From Bacillota bacterium (lineage in GTDB: Bacteria; Bacillota; Limnochordia; Limnochordales; ZCTH02-B6), in NCBI GenBank assembly GCA_017656145.1, contig JACDOI010000002.1, forward strand, positions 56,198 to 120,197: a stretch of 64,000 bases of DNA, in the 5' to 3' direction. Below are positions 34,469 to 42,336 of the stretch, piece by piece (the first letter of the stretch is position 1; the number at the start of each line of letters is the position of its first letter). The translations under genes and the position numbers were made by a program. Below the pieces are notes generated by a model, which worked only from the letters and a program-made list of their open reading frames with translations, did no database searches and was not told the DNA's origin.

Positions 34469-35356
34469 TCAGGCGACCGACGCGCGGTCGCCCGCGGCCA
34501 GATCCTCCGCCACCTGAACGGCGGCGGATGTCATGATGTCCAAGTTGCCGGCGTAGCGAGGCAGGAAGTCCCCCGCCCCTTCCACCTCCACCATGATGGT
34601 GACCACCCGGCCCGTTCCCGCCGGCCCTTCCCCGACCAGGGGCGGCACCTTCAGGCGGTAGCCTGGAACGTACCGTTGCACCCGCTCGACCATGGCTTGC
34701 ACCGATCGCTCCACTTCCGCCGGGTCGACGTCGGAAACGAGGGCGTACACGGTGTTGGTCATCAAAATGGGCGGCTCCGCGGGATTGAGGACGATGATGG
34801 CCTTCCCCCGGGCGGCGCCTCCCACCCGCTCCAGTGCCCGGGCGGTGGCCACGGTGAACTCGTCGATGTTTTGCCGGGTACCCGGGCCCGCGCTCTTGGA
34901 CGCAATAGTCGCCACGATCTCCGCGTACTCCACCCGAGCCACCCGGGAGATGGCATGAACCATGGGCACCGTTGCCTGGGCGCCGCACGTGGCCAAGCTG
35001 ACGTTTTCCGCCCGCTGGTAGCTGTCCAGGTTGACGACCGGCACCACCGGCGGCCCGACCGACGCCGGCGTCAGATCGATGGCCAGCTTGCCCGCCTCTC
35101 GCAATAGCGGGGCGTGGCGCAAGTGGGCCTTGGCCGACGTGGCGTCAAACACCACCCTGATCTCGGGATCCTCCAAGATCGCGTCGATCCCCCTGGTGCT
35201 GGTCGGAACGCCCAGGGAACGGGCCCTGGCCAGGCCTTCGGACTGCGGGTCGATCCCGGCCATCATCCGCAGCTTGAGCCGGGGCCGGCGAAAGATCTTG
35301 AACATCAAATCGGTGCCGATGTTTCCCGAACCCAAAATGCCCACACCGACCGACAT
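34469..35356 (-). CDS. dmpF: Acetaldehyde dehydrogenase (acylating)
   Basis: The 295-residue enzyme starts at ATG after GAGCGGGGGGAA. The NAD loop is [16 protein letters not shown] at the N-terminus and the catalytic Cys is in [13 protein letters not shown] near 130. [16 protein letters not shown] near 160 and the C-terminal [18 protein letters not shown] are family signatures. It oxidises acetaldehyde with CoA and NAD to acetyl-CoA, the last step of the meta-cleavage lower pathway. It pairs with the aldolase gene 18 bases downstream. Confidence 0.94.
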   Translation of the reverse strand: MSVGVGILGSGNIGTDLMFKIFRRPRLKLRMMAGIDPQSEGLARARSLGVPTSTRGIDAILEDPEIRVVFDATSAKAHLRHAPLLREAGKLAIDLTPASVGPPVVPVVNLDSYQRAENVSLATCGAQATVPMVHAISRVARVEYAEIVATIASKSAGPGTRQNIDEFTVATARALERVGGAARGKAIIVLNPAEPPILMTNTVYALVSDVDPAEVERSVQAMVERVQRYVPGYRLKVPPLVGEGPAGTGRVVTIMVEVEGAGDFLPRYAGNLDIMTSAAVQVAEDLAAGDRASVA

Positions 35357-35381
35357 CGTCGTTCCCCCCGCTCCCGGCGCG

Positions 35382-36173
35382 TCAAGCGCCAAAGTAAACA
35401 TCCACCGGCTCAAGGCCAGCCACCTCAAGCCGCACCCACGACCCCTCCCCTACCGGTACTGCCGGTCCCAGCGACCCCGACAGGACCACATCGCCCGCGC
35501 GAAGCCGGTCCCCCATCGCGAACAGTTTATTGGCCAGCCACGCCACGCACGCCGCCGGGTGGCCCAGGGCCGCGGCGCCGCTGCCGGTGGACGAAAGGTT
35601 GCCTTCGACGTACAGCCCCATTCCCAATCGGCTCAGATCGAGGTCCCTCCAGCCGCTGTTCCAGGGGCCCACCGCGAAGCCGCCACATGATGCGTTGTCA
35701 GCCACGGTATCCACAAGCCGGATCCGCCAGTCGCGGATCCGGCTGTCGATGACCTCCACCGCCGCCGCCACCGCCACAGTGGCCCGGAACACGTCCACCA
35801 CCGTCACGCCGGGGCCTTCGAGGTCCTCACCCAACAGGAACGCGATCTCCCCTTCTACCCGGGGCTGGATGAACCGTCGCATCGACGCGACAGCCACGCC
35901 GCTCTCCACGGGCAATTCCCAGCCCTTGAGCAGCGTGCCGAAATCGGGCTCATTCACCCCCAGCTGTTGCTGCATCGCCCGGCTGGTCAGGCCGATCTTG
36001 CGCCCTACTACGGTCTCTCCTTGTCCCAGGCGCATGGCCATCCACGCTTGCTGAATCCGGTACGCCGTCTCCACATCCTGAAGCCCATGGCTCTCGTGGA
36101 ACGGATCAACGGGCCGGCGATTCTGCCAGGCGTCTTCCAAGATCCGGGCCAGCTCCTCGGCAACAATGTGCAA
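35382..36173 (-). CDS. dmpE: 2-oxopent-4-enoate hydratase (2-hydroxypenta-2,4-dienoate hydratase)
   Basis: The 263-residue fumarylacetoacetase-fold enzyme starts at TTG nine bases after GGAGGAG. The metal site Glu pair is in [15 protein letters not shown] near 100-112, and [23 protein letters not shown] near 57 is typical of hydratases of this family. It hydrates the dienoate to 4-hydroxy-2-oxovalerate, feeding the aldolase. A paralogue at 37692-38465 is assigned as the decarboxylase from gene order; the two could be swapped since they share one fold. Confidence 0.84.
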   Translation of the reverse strand: MHIVAEELARILEDAWQNRRPVDPFHESHGLQDVETAYRIQQAWMAMRLGQGETVVGRKIGLTSRAMQQQLGVNEPDFGTLLKGWELPVESGVAVASMRRFIQPRVEGEIAFLLGEDLEGPGVTVVDVFRATVAVAAAVEVIDSRIRDWRIRLVDTVADNASCGGFAVGPWNSGWRDLDLSRLGMGLYVEGNLSSTGSGAAALGHPAACVAWLANKLFAMGDRLRAGDVVLSGSLGPAVPVGEGSWVRLEVAGLEPVDVYFGA

Positions 36174-36233
36174 ACCAGCTCTCCTCCTTCCGGCTGGCGG
36201 CCCGCCGCCGCTGCCGGACTAGTGCGGGTGCGG

Positions 36234-37676
36234 CTAAACGGCAACGCAGATGTTCACCGGCTCAGTGAACACCTCCAGGCTGTAATGGCCTCCCTCGCGC
36301 CCGATGCCGCTGAACTTCATGCCTCCGAAGGGCACCCGAAGGTCCCGCACGAAGAAGTCGTTGACCCAGACCGTGCCGACCTGCAAGGCCGCGGCGACCC
36401 GGTGCGCTCTCCGCACGTCTTTGGTCTGGACCACAGCGCTCAGGCCGTACTGGGTCCCGTTGGCCCAGGCGACGACCTCCTCCTCGTCGTCGAAAGGCGT
36501 CACGGTAACGACCGGGCCGAACACCTCGGTCTGGCAAATCTCATCGTTGCTGGACGCGCCCAGGATGACCGTGGGCTCCATGAAGTTCCCGCCGTTGAAC
36601 GGCGCGGGCAATTCGAGCCGCCGGCCGCCGGTGGCGACCCGTGCCCCGGCCTGAACCGCCCGCTCCACGAATCCCAGCACTCGCTCCAGATGTTCGGGCG
36701 CGATCAAGGAGCCCATCTGGGTTTCGGGATCCATCGGATCGCCTACCCGCAAGCTCCGGGCTCGTTGGACAAACTCCTCCACAAACCGGTCGTACGCAGG
36801 CCGCTCGACAAAGATCCGGGGTGAGGCGAGGCAGAACTCTCCTTGATTGAAAAACGCGGCCCGCACCGAGACGTCCAGCATCCGGTCCCACTCGGCGTCA
36901 GCAAACACGATGTTGGCTCCCTTGCCCCCCAGCTCGAACGAAAGCCTCTTCAGGGTGGGCGCCGCGTTGGCCATGATCGTCTGCCCGGTCACCGTCTCCC
37001 CGGTGAACGAAAGGATGTTGACGTCTGGATGGCGGGTGAGAAACTCACCGGCGCTTTGGGGGCCGAATCCGTGCACCACGTTGAACACGCCCGGAGGCAA
37101 GCCGGATTCCTTGGCCAGCTGCGACAGCTTCCACGCCCCAAGCGGCGTCCACTCCGCGGGCTTGAGCACTACCGTGTTTCCGAACGCCAGGGCGGGCCCG
37201 ATCTTCCACGTCTCAAGCAACAGCGGCACGTTCCACGGTGTGATGAGGCCGGCCACCCCGACCGGATGACGCAGCACGTAGTTGATATAGCCGTTTTCCA
37301 TCGGGTACGCTTCCGACGGCATCATGGCGGCGAAATCCGCAAAAAACCGTATGTTGGCCGCCGCCCGCTGGATGTAGTGGCGGCTGTTCTCCCGCATCGG
37401 CCGGCCCACATCGAGGGTCTCCAAGCGGGCCAACTCGTCCCCGTGGCTTTCGATGGCGTCGGCGAACCGGTGCAGGATGCGCCGGCGCTCCGACGGCTTC
37501 AAACGGCTCCAAGAGGCAAAGGCGGCCCGGGCCGCGGCCACCGCCTGATCGATCTCCGCCTCGGATCCTTCGGGAGCGGACCCGATCTGCTCTCCCGTAG
37601 CCGGATAGACGATGGGAAACCGGCGGCCCGAATCGACGAATTCCCCATTGATGAAATGGCTCACCTCGTACGCCAC
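36234..37676 (-). CDS. dmpC: 2-hydroxymuconic semialdehyde dehydrogenase
   Basis: The ALDH-superfamily enzyme has 480 residues and starts at GTG after AGGAGGTCTCTGGCA. Landmarks: TPWNVPLLLETWKIGPALAFGN near 145, the cofactor loop SFTGETVTGQTI near 225, the base Glu in SFELGGKGANIV near 248, and the catalytic Cys in NQGEFCLASPRIFV near 282. VPFGGMKFSGIGREGG near the C-terminus is shared with HMSD/CHMSD enzymes. It oxidises the ring-cleavage semialdehyde to 4-oxalocrotonate in the oxidative branch. The neighbouring tautomerase and decarboxylase then complete that branch. Confidence 0.9.
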   Translation of the reverse strand: MAYEVSHFINGEFVDSGRRFPIVYPATGEQIGSAPEGSEAEIDQAVAAARAAFASWSRLKPSERRRILHRFADAIESHGDELARLETLDVGRPMRENSRHYIQRAAANIRFFADFAAMMPSEAYPMENGYINYVLRHPVGVAGLITPWNVPLLLETWKIGPALAFGNTVVLKPAEWTPLGAWKLSQLAKESGLPPGVFNVVHGFGPQSAGEFLTRHPDVNILSFTGETVTGQTIMANAAPTLKRLSFELGGKGANIVFADAEWDRMLDVSVRAAFFNQGEFCLASPRIFVERPAYDRFVEEFVQRARSLRVGDPMDPETQMGSLIAPEHLERVLGFVERAVQAGARVATGGRRLELPAPFNGGNFMEPTVILGASSNDEICQTEVFGPVVTVTPFDDEEEVVAWANGTQYGLSAVVQTKDVRRAHRVAAALQVGTVWVNDFFVRDLRVPFGGMKFSGIGREGGHYSLEVFTEPVNICVAV

Positions 37677-37691
37677 TGCCAGAGACCTCCT

Positions 37692-38465
37692 CTATTCCAC
37701 TCGTGCCAGGACATGCGAGCCCAGCGGGCCCTCGGCCAAAAGCGGCCCTGCTTCCGGCAGGGGCACCGCCGGGCACGGCGAGCCCAAAAGCAGCATGTCT
37801 CCGCGGCGCACCCCGCGGCCGAGCGACGCGGCCTTGTCCGCCGCCCACGCGATCCAGCCGATCGGGTCTCCCAGGCTGTCCACGGAGCCCCCATGCCATG
37901 TCCGGCCGGTCAAGAGACGCAGCCGGCGGTCGTCCCCGTCAAACAACACGTCCGCCGGCAACACCCGGCTGCCGACGACCACCGCGCCGCCGGACGCGTT
38001 GTCCGCCACCACGTCCCCGGCCGTAAACCGATAGCCTGCGTAAATGCTGTCGAGCACGTCGATCACCAGCAGGACAAAATCGATGGCCGCCGCGATCTGG
38101 CCCGGCCGGGCGCCTTCGCCCACCGGCCGGCCGAACACGACCGCCAGCTCCGGTTCCATCCGGGGCTGGATGAACCGGTCCCGCCGCACCGGCTCGCCCG
38201 GGTTGATGATCATGGACCGGTGAACATGGCCGATGATGGGCTCCGAAACCCCCATCTGGCGCTGCTTATCGGGGCTGATGAGCCCCAACTTGTACCCGAT
38301 GATCGAGTCGCCTGCGGCCTCCCGCTCCCGGGCCATCGTCGCCTGGACCTGGTAGGCGACATCCAGCGGGAGCGAACCGGTCTCCGAAAGCGATCCCCGG
38401 GGCGTTCGGTTCCTCCGGCTGTCGGCGATTTGCCCGCAAAGCTCCCTGACGTCGATGCTACTCAC
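37692..38465 (-). CDS. dmpH: 4-oxalocrotonate decarboxylase (2-oxo-3-hexenedioate decarboxylase)
   Basis: Of 257 residues, this enzyme is a paralogue of the hydratase with the same fold and metal motif (FIQPRMEPELAVVFG near 98). GYKLGLISPDKQRQMGVSEPIIG near 58 and ADNASGGAVVVG near 155 match 4-oxalocrotonate decarboxylases. The GTG start overlaps the tautomerase stop by eight bases, so the tautomerase product would be handed directly to this enzyme. It removes CO2 to give 2-hydroxypenta-2,4-dienoate. The decarboxylase/hydratase split between the two paralogues is inferred from order. Confidence 0.82.
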   Translation of the reverse strand: MSSIDVRELCGQIADSRRNRTPRGSLSETGSLPLDVAYQVQATMAREREAAGDSIIGYKLGLISPDKQRQMGVSEPIIGHVHRSMIINPGEPVRRDRFIQPRMEPELAVVFGRPVGEGARPGQIAAAIDFVLLVIDVLDSIYAGYRFTAGDVVADNASGGAVVVGSRVLPADVLFDGDDRRLRLLTGRTWHGGSVDSLGDPIGWIAWAADKAASLGRGVRRGDMLLLGSPCPAVPLPEAGPLLAEGPLGSHVLARVE

Positions 38466-38700
38466 CGGCGTCTTCCCTGCCTTCCGCCGCTGAATCCGTA
38501 TTTGATATATGATTTTGTTGGACTGCCGGGCGAGGCGCCAGGAAACTGCTCTCGGGGAACCCGTCTTGCAGGGCGATCCGGATCTGCCCCTCCGCCGATC
38601 CCAAAACGTCCTGAACAGCAGCGGACAGCCCCTGAAACATCGCCCGCTTTTCCTCGTCCCCCATTCGCTTGCCGAACACCAGCACCTCGATGAAAGGCAT
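38458..38700 (-). CDS. dmpI: 4-oxalocrotonate tautomerase with extended C-terminal tail
   Basis: The 80-residue protein starts at ATG after AGAGGAGCG and begins Met-Pro (MPFIEVLVFG), giving the catalytic Pro1. KRMGDEEKRAMFQGLSAAVQD follows. It converts the enol to the keto form of 4-oxalocrotonate. It is the first gene of the 12-kb aromatic operon. The tail PAVQQNHISNTDSAAEGRED is not typical of the family. It is encoded by AT-rich DNA that includes a copy of a 14-base element also found in the promoter, so the tail may be shaped by a regulatory site. Confidence 0.85.
   Translation of the reverse strand: MPFIEVLVFGKRMGDEEKRAMFQGLSAAVQDVLGSAEGQIRIALQDGFPESSFLAPRPAVQQNHISNTDSAAEGREDAGE
38497..38510 (+). 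repeat. CGTATTTGATATAT element, intragenic copy
   Basis: This 14-base sequence lies inside the 3' end of the tautomerase gene. Its exact reverse complement is at 38725-38738 in the promoter area. The right end continues as TATATGAT, like the palindromes at 45210 and 47493, so it may be an auxiliary operator. Confidence 0.45.
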
Positions 38701-38724
38701 GGGGCTCGCTCCTCTGACCCAGTA

Positions 38725-38738
38725 ATATATCAAATACG
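38725..38738 (-). promoter_or_regulatory. CGTATTTGATATAT element, promoter copy
   Basis: Read on the minus strand, CGTATTTGATATAT sits 25-38 bases before the tautomerase ATG and includes a TATATT that can serve as -10 box. The -35 match at the right distance is weak (CGGTTG or GGTTGT). It is the probable promoter of the aromatic operon. Confidence 0.5.
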
Positions 38739-38757
38739 ATTACGCACAACCGTATTT
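38732..38757. promoter_or_regulatory. AAATACG-N12-CGTATTT inverted repeat, candidate operator
   Basis: Two perfect 7-base arms (38732-38738 and 38751-38757) flank a 12-base centre, just upstream of the proposed -10 box of the aromatic operon. The geometry fits a dimeric regulator such as the FCD-GntR or the XylR_N/PucR protein encoded nearby. Confidence 0.5.
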
Positions 38758-38894
38758 CCGCGGAACAGTAAGAAATCCTTCTTCATGTTAACGTCTTCGC
38801 GAAATGTGCAAGACAAGCGCCCGGCCGCCCACAAGGAATAGAACCGGGCATATCCGTTCCACCCTCATTGGCGGCCGAGCGCCAGGTGTTGCGT

Positions 38895-38910
38895 TCCGTC
38901 CCTGGACGGA
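38895..38910 (-). terminator. Hairpin after the aldehyde dehydrogenase gene
   Basis: TCCGTCC-CT-GGACGGA gives a 7-base stem directly after the stop of the Liv/ALDH operon. The loop is only two bases and there is no T-run, so it is a tentative terminator between two same-strand operons. Confidence 0.35.
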
Positions 38911-38915
38911 CGAGG

Positions 38916-40379
38916 TCACCGGTCAAACGGATAATGGCGCCGTTCGGCCTGGAGGCTGATCCATCGGGTCTCGGTAAACGCTTCGATGGCGGCCTTGCCC
39001 CCGTGGCGCCCCAAGCCCGATGCCTTGATCCCTCCGAAGGGCGCGTGGGGCTCATCGTGCATCGAGGAGTCGTTGATGTGCGCCATGCCCGTCTCCAGCC
39101 GGCCGGCCAACTGCATCCCCCGTTCCGGATCCTGCGTAATGATCCCCGCGGACAACCCGTACATCGTGTCGTTGGCCACCTGAACGGCTTCCTCCGCGTC
39201 TTTCACCGGTATGACGGACACCACGGGGCCGAACGTCTCTTCGTAGTACACGCGCATCTCCGGCGTCACGCCGGCCAGCACCGTAGGCTCGAAATACGGC
39301 CCCCGGGCCCGGCCGCCGGTGAGCAGCCGGGCGCCCTTGGAGACGGCGTCCTCGACGTGCTCCTGAATCTTGGCCAACTGGGTCGGGCTGATGATGGGGC
39401 CGATGTCGGTTTCCAGGTCGTTGGGATCTCCGATCTTGAGATGGCGGACCTTCTCCACGAGCTGGGACGTGAACTGCTCGGCCACCGGCTGTTCCACGAT
39501 GAGGCGGGACGAAGCCATGCAGATCTGGCCCTGATGGAAAAAGCCCCCGAAGCAAGCCGCACTGGTGGCCAGGTCCAGATCGGCGTCCTCCAGCACGATG
39601 ATCGGGCTTTTCCCTCCCAGTTCCAGGATAATCCGCTTCAGGTGGCGTCCCGCCAGCTCAGCCAGCTTCCGGCCGGTGAACGTGGACCCGGTGAAGCTGA
39701 TCACCCGGACGTCCGGATGCCCCACCAGAACTTCTCCAACTTCTTGCACGCCCTCTCGGGGGCAGGTAATCACGTTCAGAACGCCGGGAGGCACTCCCGC
39801 CTCTTCAAAGATCTCTGCAATAACGAGGCCGCCGGCGATGGGACTTTCCTCCGACGGCTTGAGCACCACCGTGTTGCCCAGTGCGAGAGCTGGTGCCACC
39901 GCTCGAAGGGTCAATATGTAGGGAAAATTCCACGGCGAGATGACGCTCACGACGCCGGCCGGCTGGCGGATGAAATGGTTGACCTTGCCGCGCACGTTGG
40001 ACGGCGCAATCTCACCGCCCACCTCATAGGCCAGGGAGGCCGCTTGCCGGATCAAATCCTTGCAGTATCCGACCTCGAACATGCGCTTTTTGGCAATCGA
40101 ACCCGTCTCTTCGGTCAGCAGCTTGGCCAATGTTTCACTGCGGCGCTCCCAAATGTCCGCGGCGCGCAACAAGACGGCGCTCCTTTCCGCGGCGGTCAGC
40201 TCCGCCCACTCCCGTTGCGCCCGGCTCGCGGCCTCCACAGCCCGGCGCGCCGTTTCCGCGTTCCCCGCCGGTATATGGGCGAATGCTTCGCCCGTGGCCG
40301 GGTTTCGATCGGGAAACGTCTGTCCTCCCGGCGCATCCTGCCATTGCCCGTCGATGAACATCTGATAACGCCGTGCCAT
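38916..40379 (-). CDS. Aldehyde dehydrogenase, benzaldehyde/vanillin dehydrogenase-like (internal start)
   Basis: The 487-residue ALDH domain begins at ATG 40379, eight bases after a strong AGGTGGAGGAGG, so it can be made as a free enzyme. Landmarks: SPWNFPYILTLRAVAPALALGN near 155, SFTGSTFTGRKLAELAG near 233, the base Glu in LELGGKSPIIV near 258, and the catalytic Cys in QGQICMASSRLIV near 292. APFGGIKASGLGRHGG lies near the C-terminus. It resembles aromatic aldehyde dehydrogenases and may remove a benzaldehyde-type substrate in the aromatic pathway. The same frame continues upstream without a stop into LivM (see the fused entry). Confidence 0.88.
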   Translation of the reverse strand: MARRYQMFIDGQWQDAPGGQTFPDRNPATGEAFAHIPAGNAETARRAVEAASRAQREWAELTAAERSAVLLRAADIWERRSETLAKLLTEETGSIAKKRMFEVGYCKDLIRQAASLAYEVGGEIAPSNVRGKVNHFIRQPAGVVSVISPWNFPYILTLRAVAPALALGNTVVLKPSEESPIAGGLVIAEIFEEAGVPPGVLNVITCPREGVQEVGEVLVGHPDVRVISFTGSTFTGRKLAELAGRHLKRIILELGGKSPIIVLEDADLDLATSAACFGGFFHQGQICMASSRLIVEQPVAEQFTSQLVEKVRHLKIGDPNDLETDIGPIISPTQLAKIQEHVEDAVSKGARLLTGGRARGPYFEPTVLAGVTPEMRVYYEETFGPVVSVIPVKDAEEAVQVANDTMYGLSAGIITQDPERGMQLAGRLETGMAHINDSSMHDEPHAPFGGIKASGLGRHGGKAAIEAFTETRWISLQAERRHYPFDR

Positions 40380-41402
40380 ACCGAACCTCCTCCACCTCAA
40401 CATCCGGCGCCTGACCGACCACCGAGCAGTCCGCACCAGGTCGCCGGTGCGTTCCTCGAGATACCAACCGGCAATGCCGTGGGGGAGCAGCAAAACGATG
40501 CCGATCAGCACAACGCCCAGGGCAATCATGTACGCATACCGGAACCGTACCAGAAACAGCTCGGCGATCAAACCGATGAAGACCGCGCCCGCCACGGGGC
40601 CCCACCACTGGGCGGCGCCGCCCAGCATCGCCATGATGACGGTCTGAAAGGAAATCAGTGGATTGAACGCGATCTGGGGGTCGAGATACGTCCACCGGGC
40701 CGCGTTGGTCGCCCCCGTAGCGCCCATCAAGGCCGCGCTGAGCACGAACACGCCGATCTTGATCCAGGTCGGTCGCACGCCCAGCACATCAGCCCGTTCC
40801 TCGTCGTTTCCAATGGCCATCAACGCCAGACCCCAGCGGGACCGGCGAATCCAAAACGCCAGGCTCACCGTCACCGCGGCGACGACGAGCATCGTGTAGT
40901 ACACGGCGTTGAGGGACGGCCGAAACAAGAGCATCCGGCCCACAGTCCGGGTGAAGCTGAACTCATACCAGCTGACCAGGTGGTGCACCAGTTCCGCCAG
41001 CCCGAACGTGAGAATCGCGAAGTACGGTCCCCGGAGGCGCAAGGTCAGGCCGCCCGCGACAAACGCCAGGGCCGCCGCGACGGCCGCCCCCACCACCACT
41101 GGCCCGGGCCAGACGGACCCTGAATTGAAAAGGAACGTCGTGTAGGCTCCTACGCCGTAAAACGCCGCCGCAGCCAGGGACATGTACCCCGTGAGACCCG
41201 AAAACAACGACCACGCGGACGCCATGGCAACGTGGGCCAGGATGGCCAAAGCAAGCGACGTCGCGTACGCCTGCCCAAGGGCAGGAACAGCAGCCAGCAA
41301 AATGACTGCGACTGCCGCCCATGCCCGTCCGGTGCGTCCCTCAAGCGCCCGCAACACGTGATGGCGTGTGCGACCTACGGTCCAGGAAACCGCCTGTGCC
41401 AT
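38916..41402 (-). CDS. LivM-type ABC permease reading in frame into the aldehyde dehydrogenase
   Basis: From ATG 41402 the frame encodes a complete LivM-like branched-chain-type permease of about 340 residues: GLTGYMSLAAAAFYGVGAY near 70, LRGPYFAILTFGLAELV near 120, AIGNDEERADVLGV near 215 and LLLPHGIAGWYLEERTGD near 315. A basic linker (RTARWSVRRRMLRWRRFG) then leads straight into MARRYQMFIDGQW of the ALDH with no stop codon, giving a potential 828-residue product. LivM proteins normally end where the linker is. The strong ribosome site before the ALDH ATG suggests both a readthrough fusion and a separate ALDH. A lost stop codon or a sequencing error must be excluded. Confidence 0.8.
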   Translation of the reverse strand: MAQAVSWTVGRTRHHVLRALEGRTGRAWAAVAVILLAAVPALGQAYATSLALAILAHVAMASAWSLFSGLTGYMSLAAAAFYGVGAYTTFLFNSGSVWPGPVVVGAAVAAALAFVAGGLTLRLRGPYFAILTFGLAELVHHLVSWYEFSFTRTVGRMLLFRPSLNAVYYTMLVVAAVTVSLAFWIRRSRWGLALMAIGNDEERADVLGVRPTWIKIGVFVLSAALMGATGATNAARWTYLDPQIAFNPLISFQTVIMAMLGGAAQWWGPVAGAVFIGLIAELFLVRFRYAYMIALGVVLIGIVLLLPHGIAGWYLEERTGDLVRTARWSVRRRMLRWRRFGMARRYQMFIDGQWQDAPGGQTFPDRNPATGEAFAHIPAGNAETARRAVEAASRAQREWAELTAAERSAVLLRAADIWERRSETLAKLLTEETGSIAKKRMFEVGYCKDLIRQAASLAYEVGGEIAPSNVRGKVNHFIRQPAGVVSVISPWNFPYILTLRAVAPALALGNTVVLKPSEESPIAGGLVIAEIFEEAGVPPGVLNVITCPREGVQEVGEVLVGHPDVRVISFTGSTFTGRKLAELAGRHLKRIILELGGKSPIIVLEDADLDLATSAACFGGFFHQGQICMASSRLIVEQPVAEQFTSQLVEKVRHLKIGDPNDLETDIGPIISPTQLAKIQEHVEDAVSKGARLLTGGRARGPYFEPTVLAGVTPEMRVYYEETFGPVVSVIPVKDAEEAVQVANDTMYGLSAGIITQDPERGMQLAGRLETGMAHINDSSMHDEPHAPFGGIKASGLGRHGGKAAIEAFTETRWISLQAERRHYPFDR

Positions 41403-41424
41403 CCTCCACAACCTCTCCGCCCGT

Positions 41425-42327
41425 CTACGCCTTCTGCATTTGTTCCGGGCGACGGGCCACGGTGTTGAAGAGCCCGTACGGGCGCAACACGAGAACCAAC
41501 GCCAGCACCCCGTACTTCAAAACCATGCGGAAGGCCGGGTCGGTAAAATGGACGCCCAACGCTTCCACCACGCCCAGCAACAATCCGCCGGCGAAGCTGC
41601 CCGCCACACTGCCCAGTCCCCCCAGGATGATGACGATCAGGGCGGTGACGGTGTATGAGACGCCGATATCGGGGGTCAACGGATAGAGCATGCTGAGCAG
41701 CGAACCGCTCACCCCAGCCAGGGCTGCTCCCAAGCCGAAGCACGCCGCGTGCATCCGGCGCACCGGCAGCCCTACGAGCCGGGCGCCCACCACGTCCTGC
41801 ATCAAGCCCCGCAGGCTCGTGCCAGCGAGCGTTCCGTGAAGAAACGCGAACAACAGGATCGTGAATCCCAGGGCGATGGCAAAAGCCACCACCCGGTTGG
41901 CGGGGAACACGGCCCCGAATACCTGGAGGGGCTGGTCCAGGTACCGGTACCCACGCATGTCCGCCTGCCACAAAATTAAGGCCACGTTCTGCAGGATGAA
42001 CATGAGCCCAAAGGAAATCAGCAGGGAGTTGGCCTCCAGCTCCTCCCGGGTCCGGCGCAACCGCACGAGGTGGCGAAAGAGCAGCCCGTGGACGGCAAGG
42101 CCGACGGCAAAAAGGAGCGGGCCGCTCACCAAAAGCGTCAGCAGAGGGTTCCACCCCCGCAAGGAGACCAGCAGATAGGTCACGTACCCGCCAATCATCA
42201 GAAACTCGCCGTGGGCCACGTTGAGAATCCGCATCAGCCCGTACTGCAAGTTCAGTCCGACGGCGATGAGGGCGTACACGCCGCCCAAGAGCAGCCCGCT
42301 CATCGCCACCTCGAGCAGAAGGCTCAT
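41425..42327 (-). CDS. LivH-type branched-chain ABC transporter permease
   Basis: The 300-residue membrane protein starts at ATG after GGAGGTAGGG. Family landmarks are SGLLLGGVYALIAVGLNLQYGLMRILN near 10-35 with VAHGEFLMIGGY, and VVGARLVGLPVRRMHAACFGLG near 180, then VIILGGLGSVAGSFAGG near 235. It forms the transmembrane pore with LivM of the same operon. Liv-type importers near aromatic genes commonly carry aromatic acids or phenolic compounds. Confidence 0.9.
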   Translation of the reverse strand: MSLLLEVAMSGLLLGGVYALIAVGLNLQYGLMRILNVAHGEFLMIGGYVTYLLVSLRGWNPLLTLLVSGPLLFAVGLAVHGLLFRHLVRLRRTREELEANSLLISFGLMFILQNVALILWQADMRGYRYLDQPLQVFGAVFPANRVVAFAIALGFTILLFAFLHGTLAGTSLRGLMQDVVGARLVGLPVRRMHAACFGLGAALAGVSGSLLSMLYPLTPDIGVSYTVTALIVIILGGLGSVAGSFAGGLLLGVVEALGVHFTDPAFRMVLKYGVLALVLVLRPYGLFNTVARRPEQMQKA

Positions 42328-42336
42328 CGGCCAACC

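Noticed and set aside
33176..35107. 643-codon plus-strand open frame
   Set aside because: It is antisense to the aldolase and acylating dehydrogenase genes, which have full catalytic motifs. GC-rich DNA makes such shadows common.
36843..41123. Plus-strand open frames of 616 and 751 codons
   Set aside because: Both mirror the semialdehyde dehydrogenase, decarboxylase, ALDH and LivM genes and have His/Arg/Gly-rich composition without any recognisable fold.
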